Source: Terriglobia bacterium
GTDB lineage: Bacteria > Acidobacteriota > Terriglobia > Terriglobales > Acidobacteriaceae
Direction: 5' to 3'
Assembly (NCBI GenBank): GCA_032252755.1
Contig: JAVUPY010000093.1
Span: 62,001 to 126,000 of the forward strand
DNA length: 64,000 bases
This document shows, one piece after another, positions 52,766 to 60,689 of this stretch. Position 1 is the first letter of the stretch. Each line of letters starts with the position of its first letter. The notes under the pieces were generated by a model that saw only the letters and a list, made by a program, of their open reading frames with translations, did not search any database and was not told the origin of the DNA. The position numbers and the translations under genes were made by a program.

Positions 52766-52974
52766 ACAAACCGGGCCCGCATCTTTGCCATCAACTTTTT
52801 CAGGGGCGTCGTCACCGGAATTCCCCAGTTCCAGTCATGGCTGGGCGCGTTCTATGTGCTGGAACACAAGCACGAGGGCTACGCCCGCATCTCCGTGCGC
52901 GTCGGCGTGATGGTCGGTGTCATCGCGACCATCTCCCAGATCTTTCCATCCTCTACGAACTGTGTTCCTGGCTG
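52766..52974 (+). pseudogene. Collapsed cytochrome bd oxidase subunit I (cydA) relic
   Basis: A short open frame reads NRARIFAINFFRGVVTGIPQ, resembling the CydA segment in which a helix ends GVVTGIP-EFQ. It then passes directly into WLGAFYVLEHKHEGYARISV and GVMVGVIATISQIFP, resembling a later CydA segment (AGAFYLLRGRHVEFARRSL...QLFPGD). In intact CydA these are about 150 residues apart, so an in-frame deletion has joined them. The frame stops at 52972-52974. No start or flanking cyd genes. The rest of the 475-bp interval (52551-53026) holds nothing I recognise. Confidence 0.5.
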
Positions 52975-53026
52975 ATCAGCTCCGAGGCCGAGCACAGCTC
53001 GCCTGAAGTTGGAAAATTATCTTGGG

Positions 53027-53515
53027 CTATTGTTCGAGCACCAGCCTCATACTCTTGTGATCAATGATGACCCGCGAAAACTTCTTCAAGAAATCTTGGC
53101 CGACTAGTCCATCGACCTTGCCATAGATCTTACGGACGTCTTTCATTTCCATCACAAGGACTGTTAGCTCTACCGAGACCGACTCTCCCACCTGGAGAGC
53201 TACGCGCGCCAGAACAGCGTCACCCCGCATGCCGGGCCCGGAACGGTGAAGCAGAGCCACTTCGATGTCAACCGGGTTTATCCCGCTCGCTTCTTTGGAG
53301 ACGACCGTCCTGTCGGCGCCGGTGTCCAATATGAATTGGTATCTCCTGCCGTCAACGGATACCGGAAGCAGGACGACACCGTGATCCTGGCAGAACTCGA
53401 TCGGGATCGAAAATGTTTTTTGGGATGGCCGATCAGCAACCTGTGTTTGAGCAGGAGTATTGAACAACGCAAGCACCAGCCACAGCAGTGGAGGGTAGAT
53501 TCGCCCAAAGCGCAT
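53027..53515 (-). CDS. Secreted retropepsin-like aspartic protease
   Basis: A 162-aa single-domain aspartic protease. A signal peptide (IYPPLLWLVLALFNTPAQ) precedes the active-site motif FILDTGADRTVVS at about residues 62-74. A downstream VDGLVGQDFLKKF matches the hydrophobic-hydrophobic-Gly motif of the fold. As a monomer of about 110 mature residues it would need to dimerise. ATG 53515 follows GGGAGG at ideal spacing. The 5' region carries a structured leader ending in a terminator-like hairpin. Substrate unknown; periplasmic. Confidence 0.85.
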   Translation of the reverse strand: MRFGRIYPPLLWLVLALFNTPAQTQVADRPSQKTFSIPIEFCQDHGVVLLPVSVDGRRYQFILDTGADRTVVSKEASGINPVDIEVALLHRSGPGMRGDAVLARVALQVGESVSVELTVLVMEMKDVRKIYGKVDGLVGQDFLKKFSRVIIDHKSMRLVLEQ

Positions 53516-53542
53516 ATCTTCCTCCCAACCTTATGGGCAAGC

Positions 53543-53672
53543 AAAAAGCCGACTTACCCTGGGCAGTACTCACGCGACTGCCAGCGGTAACTCGGCGATC
53601 TTCAAGCCCACATCGGGTCGGCCCCGCTCAAAGACCCGTGGCTTTCTGTCCCTCGCTCACGCGAAGTTTGGT
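53543..53672 (-). promoter_or_regulatory. GEMM-like riboswitch candidate with terminator hairpin
   Basis: On the minus strand upstream of the protease gene, GGGACAGAAAGCCACGGGTCT (plus 53632-53652) is very close to the GEMM (c-di-GMP-I/cGAMP) core GGGACGCAAAGCC-ACGGGTCT. It is preceded by a TCGC-GTGA-GCGA hairpin with a GNRA-type loop (plus 53653-53664) and an AACCAAAC strand. A second hairpin GCCGAGTTACC...GGTAAGTCGGC (plus 53548-53596) ends in TTTTT (plus 53543-53547), about 28 bp before the start codon, like an expression platform. Two core bases differ from consensus, so ligand and function are uncertain. Confidence 0.45.
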
Positions 53673-53800
53673 TTTCTGGCGGATTCTCCCGCTAACGAAA
53701 CTGGAAAGCAAGATCATTGTCAGAAGATTATCTGGAATGGCTACGCGACCTTTGGGAGGTTATGCAAATACAATGTCCTCCGTTCGGTTGCGAGGCCTCA

Positions 53801-54286
53801 ATGTATATTCCGAACCAACAAGTTGAAATCGTCCACGCTGCGCCTTCCGATTCCGCTGGCATCCTCGCCTGTCTCGCCGCTGCGTTCGAACCCTATCGCG
53901 AGAGCTACACCGAAGGCGCACTCCACGATACGATCCTGACTCCGAAGACCTTTCGTAATCGACTGGTGCAGAAGAAAATCTTGGTGGCGAAGACCCCCTC
54001 GCGCCAGATCGTCGGCACGATTGCTTGCGAACCACTTGGCAACGGGGAAGGCCATCTGCGCGGTATGGCCGTTGTGCCGGAGTTTCTTGGCTCCGGCCTC
54101 GCGCAACGCCTGCTCGAAACCGCCGAGCAGGAATTGCATCGTGCCGGTTGTAAGGTTGTCACGCTCGACACGACCAAACCTCTGCAAAGAGCGATTCGCT
54201 TCTATGAAAAGAACGGTTATCATGCAACCGGAAAGGTCCAGGACTTCTTCGGTATGCCGCTTCACGAATACAGTAAATCTCTGTGA
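53801..54286 (+). CDS. GNAT-family N-acetyltransferase
   Basis: A 161-aa acetyltransferase. The acetyl-CoA binding motif appears as HLRGMAVVPEFLGSGLAQRL (R/Q-x-x-G-x-G/A variant), followed by the family's C-terminal AIRFYEKNGYHATGKVQDFF. ATG 53801 gives the normal GNAT N-terminus; an in-frame start at 53717 adds an unrelated leader. Substrate unknown. It is divergent from the protease gene, whose leader RNA lies in the shared region. Confidence 0.87.
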   Translation: MYIPNQQVEIVHAAPSDSAGILACLAAAFEPYRESYTEGALHDTILTPKTFRNRLVQKKILVAKTPSRQIVGTIACEPLGNGEGHLRGMAVVPEFLGSGLAQRLLETAEQELHRAGCKVVTLDTTKPLQRAIRFYEKNGYHATGKVQDFFGMPLHEYSKSL

Positions 54287-54434
54287 GTGCGGCGCCGATT
54301 CCCGAGGCCTAAAGACGCAAAACTATTGCTCGTACCTCACAGACGTGGACCTGCCGTCGCAGTAGTATTCCCTGCATCGGCCCCTTCTCAGTCCGAGTCC
54401 TTCGGACCGCAGAACTCACCCGAGGAGGTGTCCC

Positions 54435-54872
54435 TTGGCAACCATGCCAAAAACCGTAACCGCACTGGAAATTAAACAGATAATCCGCAATATCGCGCAG
54501 GAATATGCGAAACACATGAACGCACGCAACGTAGATCAGGTCGTAGCCTTCTATGCTGTTGATGGCCGCGTCCTGGCTCCCTTTAAACCCATGGTGCAGG
54601 GCCACAAAGCAATTCGCCAGCTTGTGGAAGAGATGTTCAAGGAAGCCGATCCGCGCAACCTATCCATTGAAACCCAGAACGTTGAGGTCGCGGAGAATCT
54701 TGCCTTCAGTGATGGAATCTACTCGATGATCGCCACGCTCCCCACCGGGAAGCGCATGGATTATCGTGGAACGTGGGTTACAACCTTACGCCGGGAAGGA
54801 CCAGCGGACTGGAAGATCGTTTCCCACATCTACAATACCGATCTGCCTATGACAGACTTTCTGAAAAAATAG
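54435..54872 (+). CDS. NTF2-like (SnoaL/DUF4440) protein
   Basis: A 145-aa cone-shaped alpha+beta protein: an N-terminal helix (IRNIAQEYAKHMNARNVDQV) with VAFYAVDGRVLAPF and C-terminal strands (GTWVTTLRREGPADWKIVSH). The TTG at 54435 is selected because GAGGAGGTG ends 4 bp upstream; the ATG at 54444 would be too far from it. The pocket of this fold serves varied enzymes or binding proteins; no catalytic pair is obvious. Stand-alone gene. Confidence 0.82.
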   Translation: MATMPKTVTALEIKQIIRNIAQEYAKHMNARNVDQVVAFYAVDGRVLAPFKPMVQGHKAIRQLVEEMFKEADPRNLSIETQNVEVAENLAFSDGIYSMIATLPTGKRMDYRGTWVTTLRREGPADWKIVSHIYNTDLPMTDFLKK

Positions 54873-54988
54873 GCTGACTGTCCGAGGTCGAGGAGCAAAT
54901 CCACGGCCTCGGAAGATTTCATCTTTCCAAAAGCCTCCCCATAAAACGAAAGCGCCGCTAGTATTTCGTCGAAGAGCGAAGAATCGTC

Positions 54989-55726
54989 TCACTGCGAACT
55001 GAGAACCGGGAAGTGAGCGCGCGCTCCCATCATCTCCGGCACGCTCACAAATTCATATCCCTTCTCGCTATACTCCCGCACAAGATTCTCCGTCGCCTTC
55101 ACCGTGTGTGCCCGGCTGATGCCGAACGCAACGTGGCTTCCGTCGTGAAGCAGAATGACATCACCACCCCTTATCTGGGCATGTGCCTTTTGCTCGATCG
55201 ACTCATTCGATTTTGCGCTCCAGTCATAGCAGGTCACGCGCCACATGATCGGCTCCAGCCCCATCGCCCGCGCCGCCTGAAACGTGCCCGGACGTCTTCC
55301 GCCAAATGGTGGACGAAACAGCGTCGGCGTGATCCCGCACGCGTCTTCGACCGCCTTCTGCGTGTCCGCCAATTGTCGCCGCGTCTCCGCCGGTGAACAC
55401 CAGATCAGGTTCGGATGATTCCACGTATGATTCCCGATCGCGTGGCCAGCCTCCACAACCCGCCGCACAATGTCCGGCCCCTGCTTCACATAGCGCCCAA
55501 TCAGGAAGAACGTGGCTTTGACATTGGCTTTCGCCAGCACATCCAGCAACTGTCCCGTATATGGATCATTCGGTCCGTCGTCGTACGTTAGCGCCAGTTG
55601 CTTTGCTCCCTTCGGCAGCCCGACAAAGCTCCGCCCGTAGAGCTGCCACGTCGGAACCATCGATTCCAATCCCGCGAACGTAGCCGCGCCACATACCGCT
55701 GCCGTGCCGAGAAGCGCTTTCAGCAT
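54989..55726 (-). CDS. Polysaccharide deacetylase (NodB homology, CE4)
   Basis: A 245-aa secreted or membrane-tethered deacetylase removing N- or O-acetyl groups from cell-wall or exopolysaccharide sugars. CE4 motifs: TYDDGPNDPYT (catalytic Asp and metal Asp), HTWNHPNL (metal His pair), RPPFGGRRP, and LLHDGS near the C-terminus (catalytic His). N-terminal hydrophobic segment ALLGTAAVCGAATFAGL acts as signal or anchor. Full length. No synthase genes adjacent. Confidence 0.9.
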   Translation of the reverse strand: MLKALLGTAAVCGAATFAGLESMVPTWQLYGRSFVGLPKGAKQLALTYDDGPNDPYTGQLLDVLAKANVKATFFLIGRYVKQGPDIVRRVVEAGHAIGNHTWNHPNLIWCSPAETRRQLADTQKAVEDACGITPTLFRPPFGGRRPGTFQAARAMGLEPIMWRVTCYDWSAKSNESIEQKAHAQIRGGDVILLHDGSHVAFGISRAHTVKATENLVREYSEKGYEFVSVPEMMGARAHFPVLSSQ

Positions 55727-55924
55727 GGAGTGATTCTATCGGGCCATCGTGCCATCGCGCCATCGTGCAATCTGCGGGCGCTGGACTCTCGACGTGCCTT
55801 CTCTCCCCATGCAATGACTTTAAGGTGCCAATGGCACGTTGACCCGATCGCCCGATGAAAAGCGTCCAGCTTCTCATTGCATCTCTGCCCGACAGACGTT
55901 ATTCTCCGGAGTTGGTTCCGAGCC

Positions 55925-56590
55925 ATGGCGAATTTCTTTGAACCACCCCGCTACATAGCCGTCGAAGGTCCCATCCGTGTCGGCAAGAGCACGCTCGCCC
56001 GGGTCATCGCCGAGCGCCTGCACGGACAGCTCATCCACGAACCCGAGGACAATCCTTTCCTCGGCGCCTTCTACGACAACGAACCCGGCGCGGCTTTCCA
56101 GACCCAGTTCTCTTTCCTCATCCAGCGTTTCGAGCAACTGCAGCAACTCGAAGCCGGCCCAAATTCGCGCAAGGTCATCCTCGCCGACTACATCTTCGAA
56201 AAAGACAAGATCTTCGCATACCTAAACCTCACCGACACCGAACTCGCAGTCTACGACCGCTACTACAAATTCTTCCGCCAGCAGCTACCCACCCCCGACC
56301 TCGTCATCTATCTCCAGGCCTCCACCGACGTTCTGCGCAAGCGCGTGAAGAAAAAGAACGCCCCAACCGAGCGCGCCATCAACGACGACTACCTCGAAGA
56401 GGTCGTAAAAGCCTACGAACACTTCTTCTTCCACTACACCTCGAGCGACCTGCTCGTCGTGAACACTTCCGAGATCGACTTCGTAGAACGCTCCGAGGAC
56501 CTGCAACAGCTTCTCCGCCGCGTCAGCGAGCCCATCAAGGGGACGCAGTACTTCCTGCCGCTGGGAACCGATGCAGCGGGAGCCGGATAG
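55925..56590 (+). CDS. Deoxynucleoside kinase family protein
   Basis: A 221-aa kinase phosphorylating a deoxynucleoside (deoxyadenosine/deoxyguanosine-type). P-loop GPIRVGKST at residues 15-23 (an Ile-Arg variant of GxxGxGKST), the DRS-like position as LADYIFEKDKIFA, the substrate-contact Glu in HEPEDNPFL, and the lid RVKKKNAPTERAI. ATG 55925 is chosen as it gives the normal short N-terminus. In many Acidobacteria this gene accompanies folK and pan genes; here panB and panC lie downstream, so it may serve a nucleotide/cofactor supply region. Confidence 0.87.
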   Translation: MANFFEPPRYIAVEGPIRVGKSTLARVIAERLHGQLIHEPEDNPFLGAFYDNEPGAAFQTQFSFLIQRFEQLQQLEAGPNSRKVILADYIFEKDKIFAYLNLTDTELAVYDRYYKFFRQQLPTPDLVIYLQASTDVLRKRVKKKNAPTERAINDDYLEEVVKAYEHFFFHYTSSDLLVVNTSEIDFVERSEDLQQLLRRVSEPIKGTQYFLPLGTDAAGAG

Positions 56591-56721
56591 AGTTAGTCCT
56601 GGCTCAAAGGTGTGCCTCTTGCACAGTTATCCCGGCGTTAAAAAGCATCTCTGCTTCGAATGTCGCCCATCGATTGAAAACCGCATTGACAAGATTTCCA
56701 GAGAACGATTTATTAGTCGTC

Positions 56722-58017
56722 ATGCCTAAGTCCGTTAATCTTCTGTTCCTTGGCATTGCTTTGCTGTCGATGGCTTCCACTGCAGTTTCCCAGCAATCTC
56801 CGGCCAAGACTTTTGTCCTGCAGCAGATTGTTTTCAAAGGAAGCCGTGTTTACCAGGACTCTCAGTTGCTCGCGGCCTCGGGTATGAAGATTGGGGGCAG
56901 CTATTCTCAACAAGACCTGCAGGACTCGGCAAGTAAGCTGAGCTCTACTGGGATGTTCAAGCAGGTTGTGTATCGCTTCAGTGCGACTTCGGCTGAATAC
57001 GACCTTGTCGACAATCCCGCGGTTTTTCCTGTTCGTTTCGATAATTGCGTTTGGATGAGTGACGAACAAATGCTGACAAAGCTGAAAGAGCGCCTGCCCT
57101 TGTTCAACGGAGTGGTCCCGGAAGAGGGAACGCTTGCTGAAGACGTAGAGAAGCAGATGGAGGCCATCCTTGGCGAGAACGGCCTGGTTGCAAAGGTGAT
57201 GTTCGTCCCGCTGATGGGAAGAGGCACGATGACGGCAATGAACTACACGGTGTTGCAGCCAAGGATTGAGGTAGCTGCCGTCGACTTTAGTGGAGCATCG
57301 CCCGACGTATCGGATGCGCTCGAAAAAGCAGTGAGTAAGTATACGGGCAAGGACTACACGCGTGATTTCATATCCAGCATTGTCGAGAACGGCTTGGAAC
57401 CGGTGCTGCTTGAGAAAGGCTACTTGCGCAGTAGCTTCGGCCAGACCAATGTGAAGCTCTTGACGAAGCCGGGAGATCCGGTCGCGAAGGTAGAATTGTC
57501 CGTCCCCGTGGAACCCGGAGTGCAATACCGGATTGCCTCGCTGACGATGAAGGGTAACGATGCCATCGCGAAGGACTCGGCAAAACAGTTGGCGCAGTTT
57601 AAGACGGGCCAGGTAATCAACATGATGGAGTTCCGTTCGGAACTGTCGAAATTGGGAGGCGCTTACCTCGCGAAGGGCTACATGAATGCCAAGGTAAAGG
57701 CCGAGCCCACCTTCGACGATACGGCGCATACTGTCAGTTACGACGTTGAACTCGTGCCTGGCGAGCAATACAAACTGACCAAGCTCGATATTGAGGGACT
57801 GGATGAAAAGCGGCGTGCCAAACTCGAGCCCATCTGGATGCTGAAGGTCGGCGACCCCTACGATGCAAGTTACGCGCCCTCATTTCTGCGGAAGAATGCA
57901 TCCAAACTGGGCTTCCTCAATGGCTATTCTCTGGCTTGGAAGCAGAAGGTAAATGACGATACAAAATCAGTAGAATTGGACATCTTCTTTCGACCGCCCG
58001 GAAGTGTCACACACTAG
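56722..58017 (+). CDS. Secreted POTRA-repeat protein without a beta-barrel
   Basis: A 431-aa exported protein. The signal peptide (VNLLFLGIALLSMASTAVSQ) is followed by several POTRA-like repeats as in BamA/TamA: IVFKGSRVYQDSQLLAAS, then IEVAAVDFSGA, IASLTMKGNDAIAKDSAKQL and LTKLDIEGLDEKRRAKLEPI. Each shows the beta-alpha-alpha-beta-beta pattern. The 16-strand barrel normally following is absent, and the protein ends 24 residues after the last repeat. It could be a periplasmic chaperone or a partner of an outer-membrane protein. It has no close operon partners. Confidence 0.75.
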   Translation: MPKSVNLLFLGIALLSMASTAVSQQSPAKTFVLQQIVFKGSRVYQDSQLLAASGMKIGGSYSQQDLQDSASKLSSTGMFKQVVYRFSATSAEYDLVDNPAVFPVRFDNCVWMSDEQMLTKLKERLPLFNGVVPEEGTLAEDVEKQMEAILGENGLVAKVMFVPLMGRGTMTAMNYTVLQPRIEVAAVDFSGASPDVSDALEKAVSKYTGKDYTRDFISSIVENGLEPVLLEKGYLRSSFGQTNVKLLTKPGDPVAKVELSVPVEPGVQYRIASLTMKGNDAIAKDSAKQLAQFKTGQVINMMEFRSELSKLGGAYLAKGYMNAKVKAEPTFDDTAHTVSYDVELVPGEQYKLTKLDIEGLDEKRRAKLEPIWMLKVGDPYDASYAPSFLRKNASKLGFLNGYSLAWKQKVNDDTKSVELDIFFRPPGSVTH

Positions 58018-58131
58018 AAATACCTGAGCTGATTACGGGAGCAGCGGCACCCCGCGGGCCACGGCGCAAAAGCACCGTCCCCTTTCAGTCCCTCAAATCG
58101 GGACCGATTCGCGGCTTTCCCGCCGAATACT

Positions 58132-58178
58132 GAGTGCTGACTGCTGATTGTTTTCTTTCTTCGCCGCGACTACAATTC
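58132..58178 (+). repeat. Direct repeat, copy 1
   Basis: Starts GAGTGCTGACTGCTGATTG and ends CCGCGACTACAATTCC. The same ~47-bp sequence recurs with a few differences at 58753-58800. Both copies lie upstream of a gene start. Confidence 0.75.
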
Positions 58179-58199
58179 CGCGGGGGCGTAAGCCAGCGC

Positions 58200-58706
58200 A
58201 TGGAGCGGTGCGTATCCATCATCGCGCTGATCATCATTTTCCAGAGCGCAACCATCACTGCGCCCCAAGCGCGATCGCACGTAGGGCGAACTCCCATCAC
58301 TCTGAGTGCAGAGTCACCTAGCAGTGACGCTCTGGATGTGTATGAAGCTGTGTTCTGGTACCGCATACAGCAGCGTGGATGGACGGGTTCATTCTTTTTG
58401 CGCATTGATGGAGTTGATCCCGGTGACGCCTTCCTAGCCCGATTCAGGCGCGCCAAGGCGCCAGTCAAGAAATACTCGGCAGCATATATCGACAACTCGT
58501 TCCCGGCAGTCCGAGATAAGTCCACAGGCGCTGCGGGATACGAACTCTATGTAACTTCCATGGCTTGGATTTCACCCACTAAAGCGGAGGTTCTCGGGGG
58601 AATGTACTGCAGCGCCATCTGCGCCGACGATGGGATCTATTACCTCTCGAAAGAAAAGAACGGAAGATGGGTAGTTACCCGGTACAAGATGAAGAATGTC
58701 TCCTGA
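58200..58706 (+). CDS. Secreted hypothetical protein
   Basis: A 168-aa predicted secreted protein: ATG 58200 begins a signal-like segment (ERCVSIIALIIIFQSATITA). The mature part contains DVYEAVFWYRIQQRGWTGSF and a Cys pair near the C-terminus (GGMYCSAICADDGIYYLS), with ILE-type strands that look like a small beta-rich fold. No family recognised. The gene is flanked by two copies of a ~47-bp repeat, as if duplicated or inserted together with its upstream region in front of panB. Confidence 0.6.
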   Translation: MERCVSIIALIIIFQSATITAPQARSHVGRTPITLSAESPSSDALDVYEAVFWYRIQQRGWTGSFFLRIDGVDPGDAFLARFRRAKAPVKKYSAAYIDNSFPAVRDKSTGAAGYELYVTSMAWISPTKAEVLGGMYCSAICADDGIYYLSKEKNGRWVVTRYKMKNVS

Positions 58707-58752
58707 AGTTGCCCCAAATCCAGATTAAATACTCAGCCATCCATTAAATGCT

Positions 58753-58800
58753 GGGTGCTGACTGCTGATTGCTTTCTTTTTTCCCCGCGACTACAATTCC
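58753..58800 (+). repeat. Direct repeat, copy 2
   Basis: Second copy of the 58132-58178 sequence: GGGTGCTGACTGCTGATTG through CCGCGACTACAATTCC. TACAAT in both copies could act as a -10 element for the gene that follows. Confidence 0.75.
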
Positions 58801-58906
58801 CCCGGCCGCATCCGTATAGGTAGCGGTACCTGAAGTACGAAGCTGTTTGCCCCTCTCTCCGGGGCTACAGGCGGTATCCCGAACGGGAGCTGCACTGGAG
58901 GAAGTT

Positions 58907-59794
58907 GTGAGTCTTACCACCGGCGATTTCCGCACGAAAATCACCACCCAAACCTTACTGGAAAAAAAGCAGCGGGGAGAGAAGATCACCTGCCTGACTG
59001 CCTATGACTACGCCAGCGCCCGTCTCGTCGACGAGGCCGGCATCGACATCATCCTGGTCGGCGACTCGCTCGCCATGACCATGCTCGGCCACGAGAACAC
59101 GCTCTCCGTCACCATGGCCGAAATGCTGCACCACACCAAGGCTGTCCATCGCGGCACCAGGCACGCCTTCCTCATCGCCGACATGCCGTATGCCAGCTAT
59201 CACCTCGACCCCAAGATGGCCGTGAAGAATGCCGCGCGATTTCTAAAGGAAGGCGGCGCTGAGGCGGTCAAACTGGAAGGTGGCGAGAAGCGCGCAGCCC
59301 TCGTTGAGCGATTGCGCGACGCCGAGATCCCCGTCATGGGGCACATCGGACTCACTCCGCAATCCGTTCACATGATGGGCGGCTACAAGGTGCAGGGAAA
59401 AACCCTGAACTCTGTTGAACACCTTATGCGTGACGCGGTCGCCTTGGACCGTGCCGGTGTCTGCTGCCTCGTGCTCGAAGGCATTCCGCGCGAGGTCGCG
59501 GCCATGATCACCGACGAGGTCGAGACACCCACCATCGGCATCGGCGCCGGTCCCGACTGCGACGGCCAGGTCCTGGTCTTCCACGACATCCTGAATCTGA
59601 CATTCGCGCCCCCGGCGAAGTTCGTTCGCCGCTACGCCGACATAGCGAGCGTCATCACCGATGCCCTCAACGCCTACAAGAACGATGTTCAATCCGGCGG
59701 CTACCCCGCCGACCCGGAGAGCTACCATCTCCCCAAGGACACGGCCGCCGCTCTGGAAACCATCCGCACCCGCAAGCGAGCCATGCGAAAATAG
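58907..59794 (+). CDS. panB: 3-methyl-2-oxobutanoate hydroxymethyltransferase (PanB)
   Basis: A 295-aa enzyme making ketopantoate from 2-oxoisovalerate and 5,10-methylene-THF, the first committed step of pantothenate synthesis. Signatures: LTAYDYASARLVDEAGIDII, LVGDSLAMTMLGHENTL (metal Asp), GGAEAVKLEGG, GHIGLTPQSVHMMGGYKVQG and the catalytic Glu in IPREVAAMITDEVETPTIGI. GTG 58907 is fixed by GGAGG 5 bp upstream. panC lies 1.9 kb downstream on the same strand. Confidence 0.96.
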   Translation: MSLTTGDFRTKITTQTLLEKKQRGEKITCLTAYDYASARLVDEAGIDIILVGDSLAMTMLGHENTLSVTMAEMLHHTKAVHRGTRHAFLIADMPYASYHLDPKMAVKNAARFLKEGGAEAVKLEGGEKRAALVERLRDAEIPVMGHIGLTPQSVHMMGGYKVQGKTLNSVEHLMRDAVALDRAGVCCLVLEGIPREVAAMITDEVETPTIGIGAGPDCDGQVLVFHDILNLTFAPPAKFVRRYADIASVITDALNAYKNDVQSGGYPADPESYHLPKDTAAALETIRTRKRAMRK

Positions 59795-59798
59795 TTCC

Positions 59799-60551
59799 AT
59801 GCGGCGAGCGATCGGTTTCGGGCTGGTGCTGTTCTTGACGACCACACCAGCCTTTTCCGTTCAGTCCCCACTCGCATCGCACGAAACCGCTTTCCCTCGC
59901 ACCTCGTACCTCGCACCCGGTCCGCAGGCAACTAAGCCGGTAACTCCAGCGCCCAAGGCCCCTGTATCAAAGTCGTCTTCCGCGAAGCTCTCTCTTCACA
60001 ACTGGAAAACCTACTGCTCCGAAGAAGCCGAATACTGCATCAGCTATCCGCCTGATTGGGAAGTCGTTGGCGACGTTATGGAAGGCAACGGCGTCGTAAT
60101 GGCGCCGCCGCAGAACGGCAAGGACAAAGCCCTGTGGAATGGTGTCACCGTGAGCGTCACCGATCTGCCGGACGAAGAAGGCCAGCAGCCTCCCAGCTTC
60201 GACGATATCGTCAGCGTTGCCCTCAGTGGCCTGCCGGGAAAGAACGTTGAAACGTTACAGCGTTCTCAGATGACGCTCCACGACCGCGATGCCGAACTCA
60301 TCAAGGTCCGCTACAACGACAAGGAAACAAACCAGTCCTGGATCGAAGAAATCGTCTTTATCGACGACCAGCTTGCCATCTACTCCATCGCCCTCCGCGC
60401 CACTCCCAACGACGTCCCTGGCCTCGAAGAAACCTTCCGCCGCATCGTCGCCACATGGCGCCCCAGCGAACCCGAATCCCCTGCACCCGCCCCCAAGCCC
60501 AAGCCTCCTGCCACGAAAGCGCCCCCCGGGTCCAAACCCCCCGGCTCGTAG
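59799..60551 (+). CDS. Secreted hypothetical protein, PsbP/DcrB-like
   Basis: A 250-aa exported protein starting 4 bp after panB. Signal peptide AIGFGLVLFLTTTPAFSV, a Pro/Ala/Lys-rich linker, then a domain (residues 65-220) with YCISYPPDWEVVGDV, LWNGVTVSVTDLPDEEG and EEIVFIDDQLAIYSIALRAT, then FRRIVATWRPS. This resembles PsbP/DcrB-type periplasmic proteins. A Pro-rich tail ends the protein. Not an enzyme of pantothenate synthesis; probably co-transcribed by position only. Confidence 0.65.
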   Translation: MRRAIGFGLVLFLTTTPAFSVQSPLASHETAFPRTSYLAPGPQATKPVTPAPKAPVSKSSSAKLSLHNWKTYCSEEAEYCISYPPDWEVVGDVMEGNGVVMAPPQNGKDKALWNGVTVSVTDLPDEEGQQPPSFDDIVSVALSGLPGKNVETLQRSQMTLHDRDAELIKVRYNDKETNQSWIEEIVFIDDQLAIYSIALRATPNDVPGLEETFRRIVATWRPSEPESPAPAPKPKPPATKAPPGSKPPGS

Positions 60552-60689
60552 CGGCTCACGTCGCACCCCTGCCGCCGTGGGCTTAACGGCTGACGTTCTT
60601 CTAAATTCCCGATTTTTCGGTTCTCCCGATCTTCGGTTCTTCTGTTGCGATTTACATCCCTTTCGCTTCTATTCCCCATCCCACTCAGG

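Noticed and set aside
56674-56721. Longer N-terminus for the POTRA protein
   Set aside because: It starts at TTG and would place the signal peptide internally.
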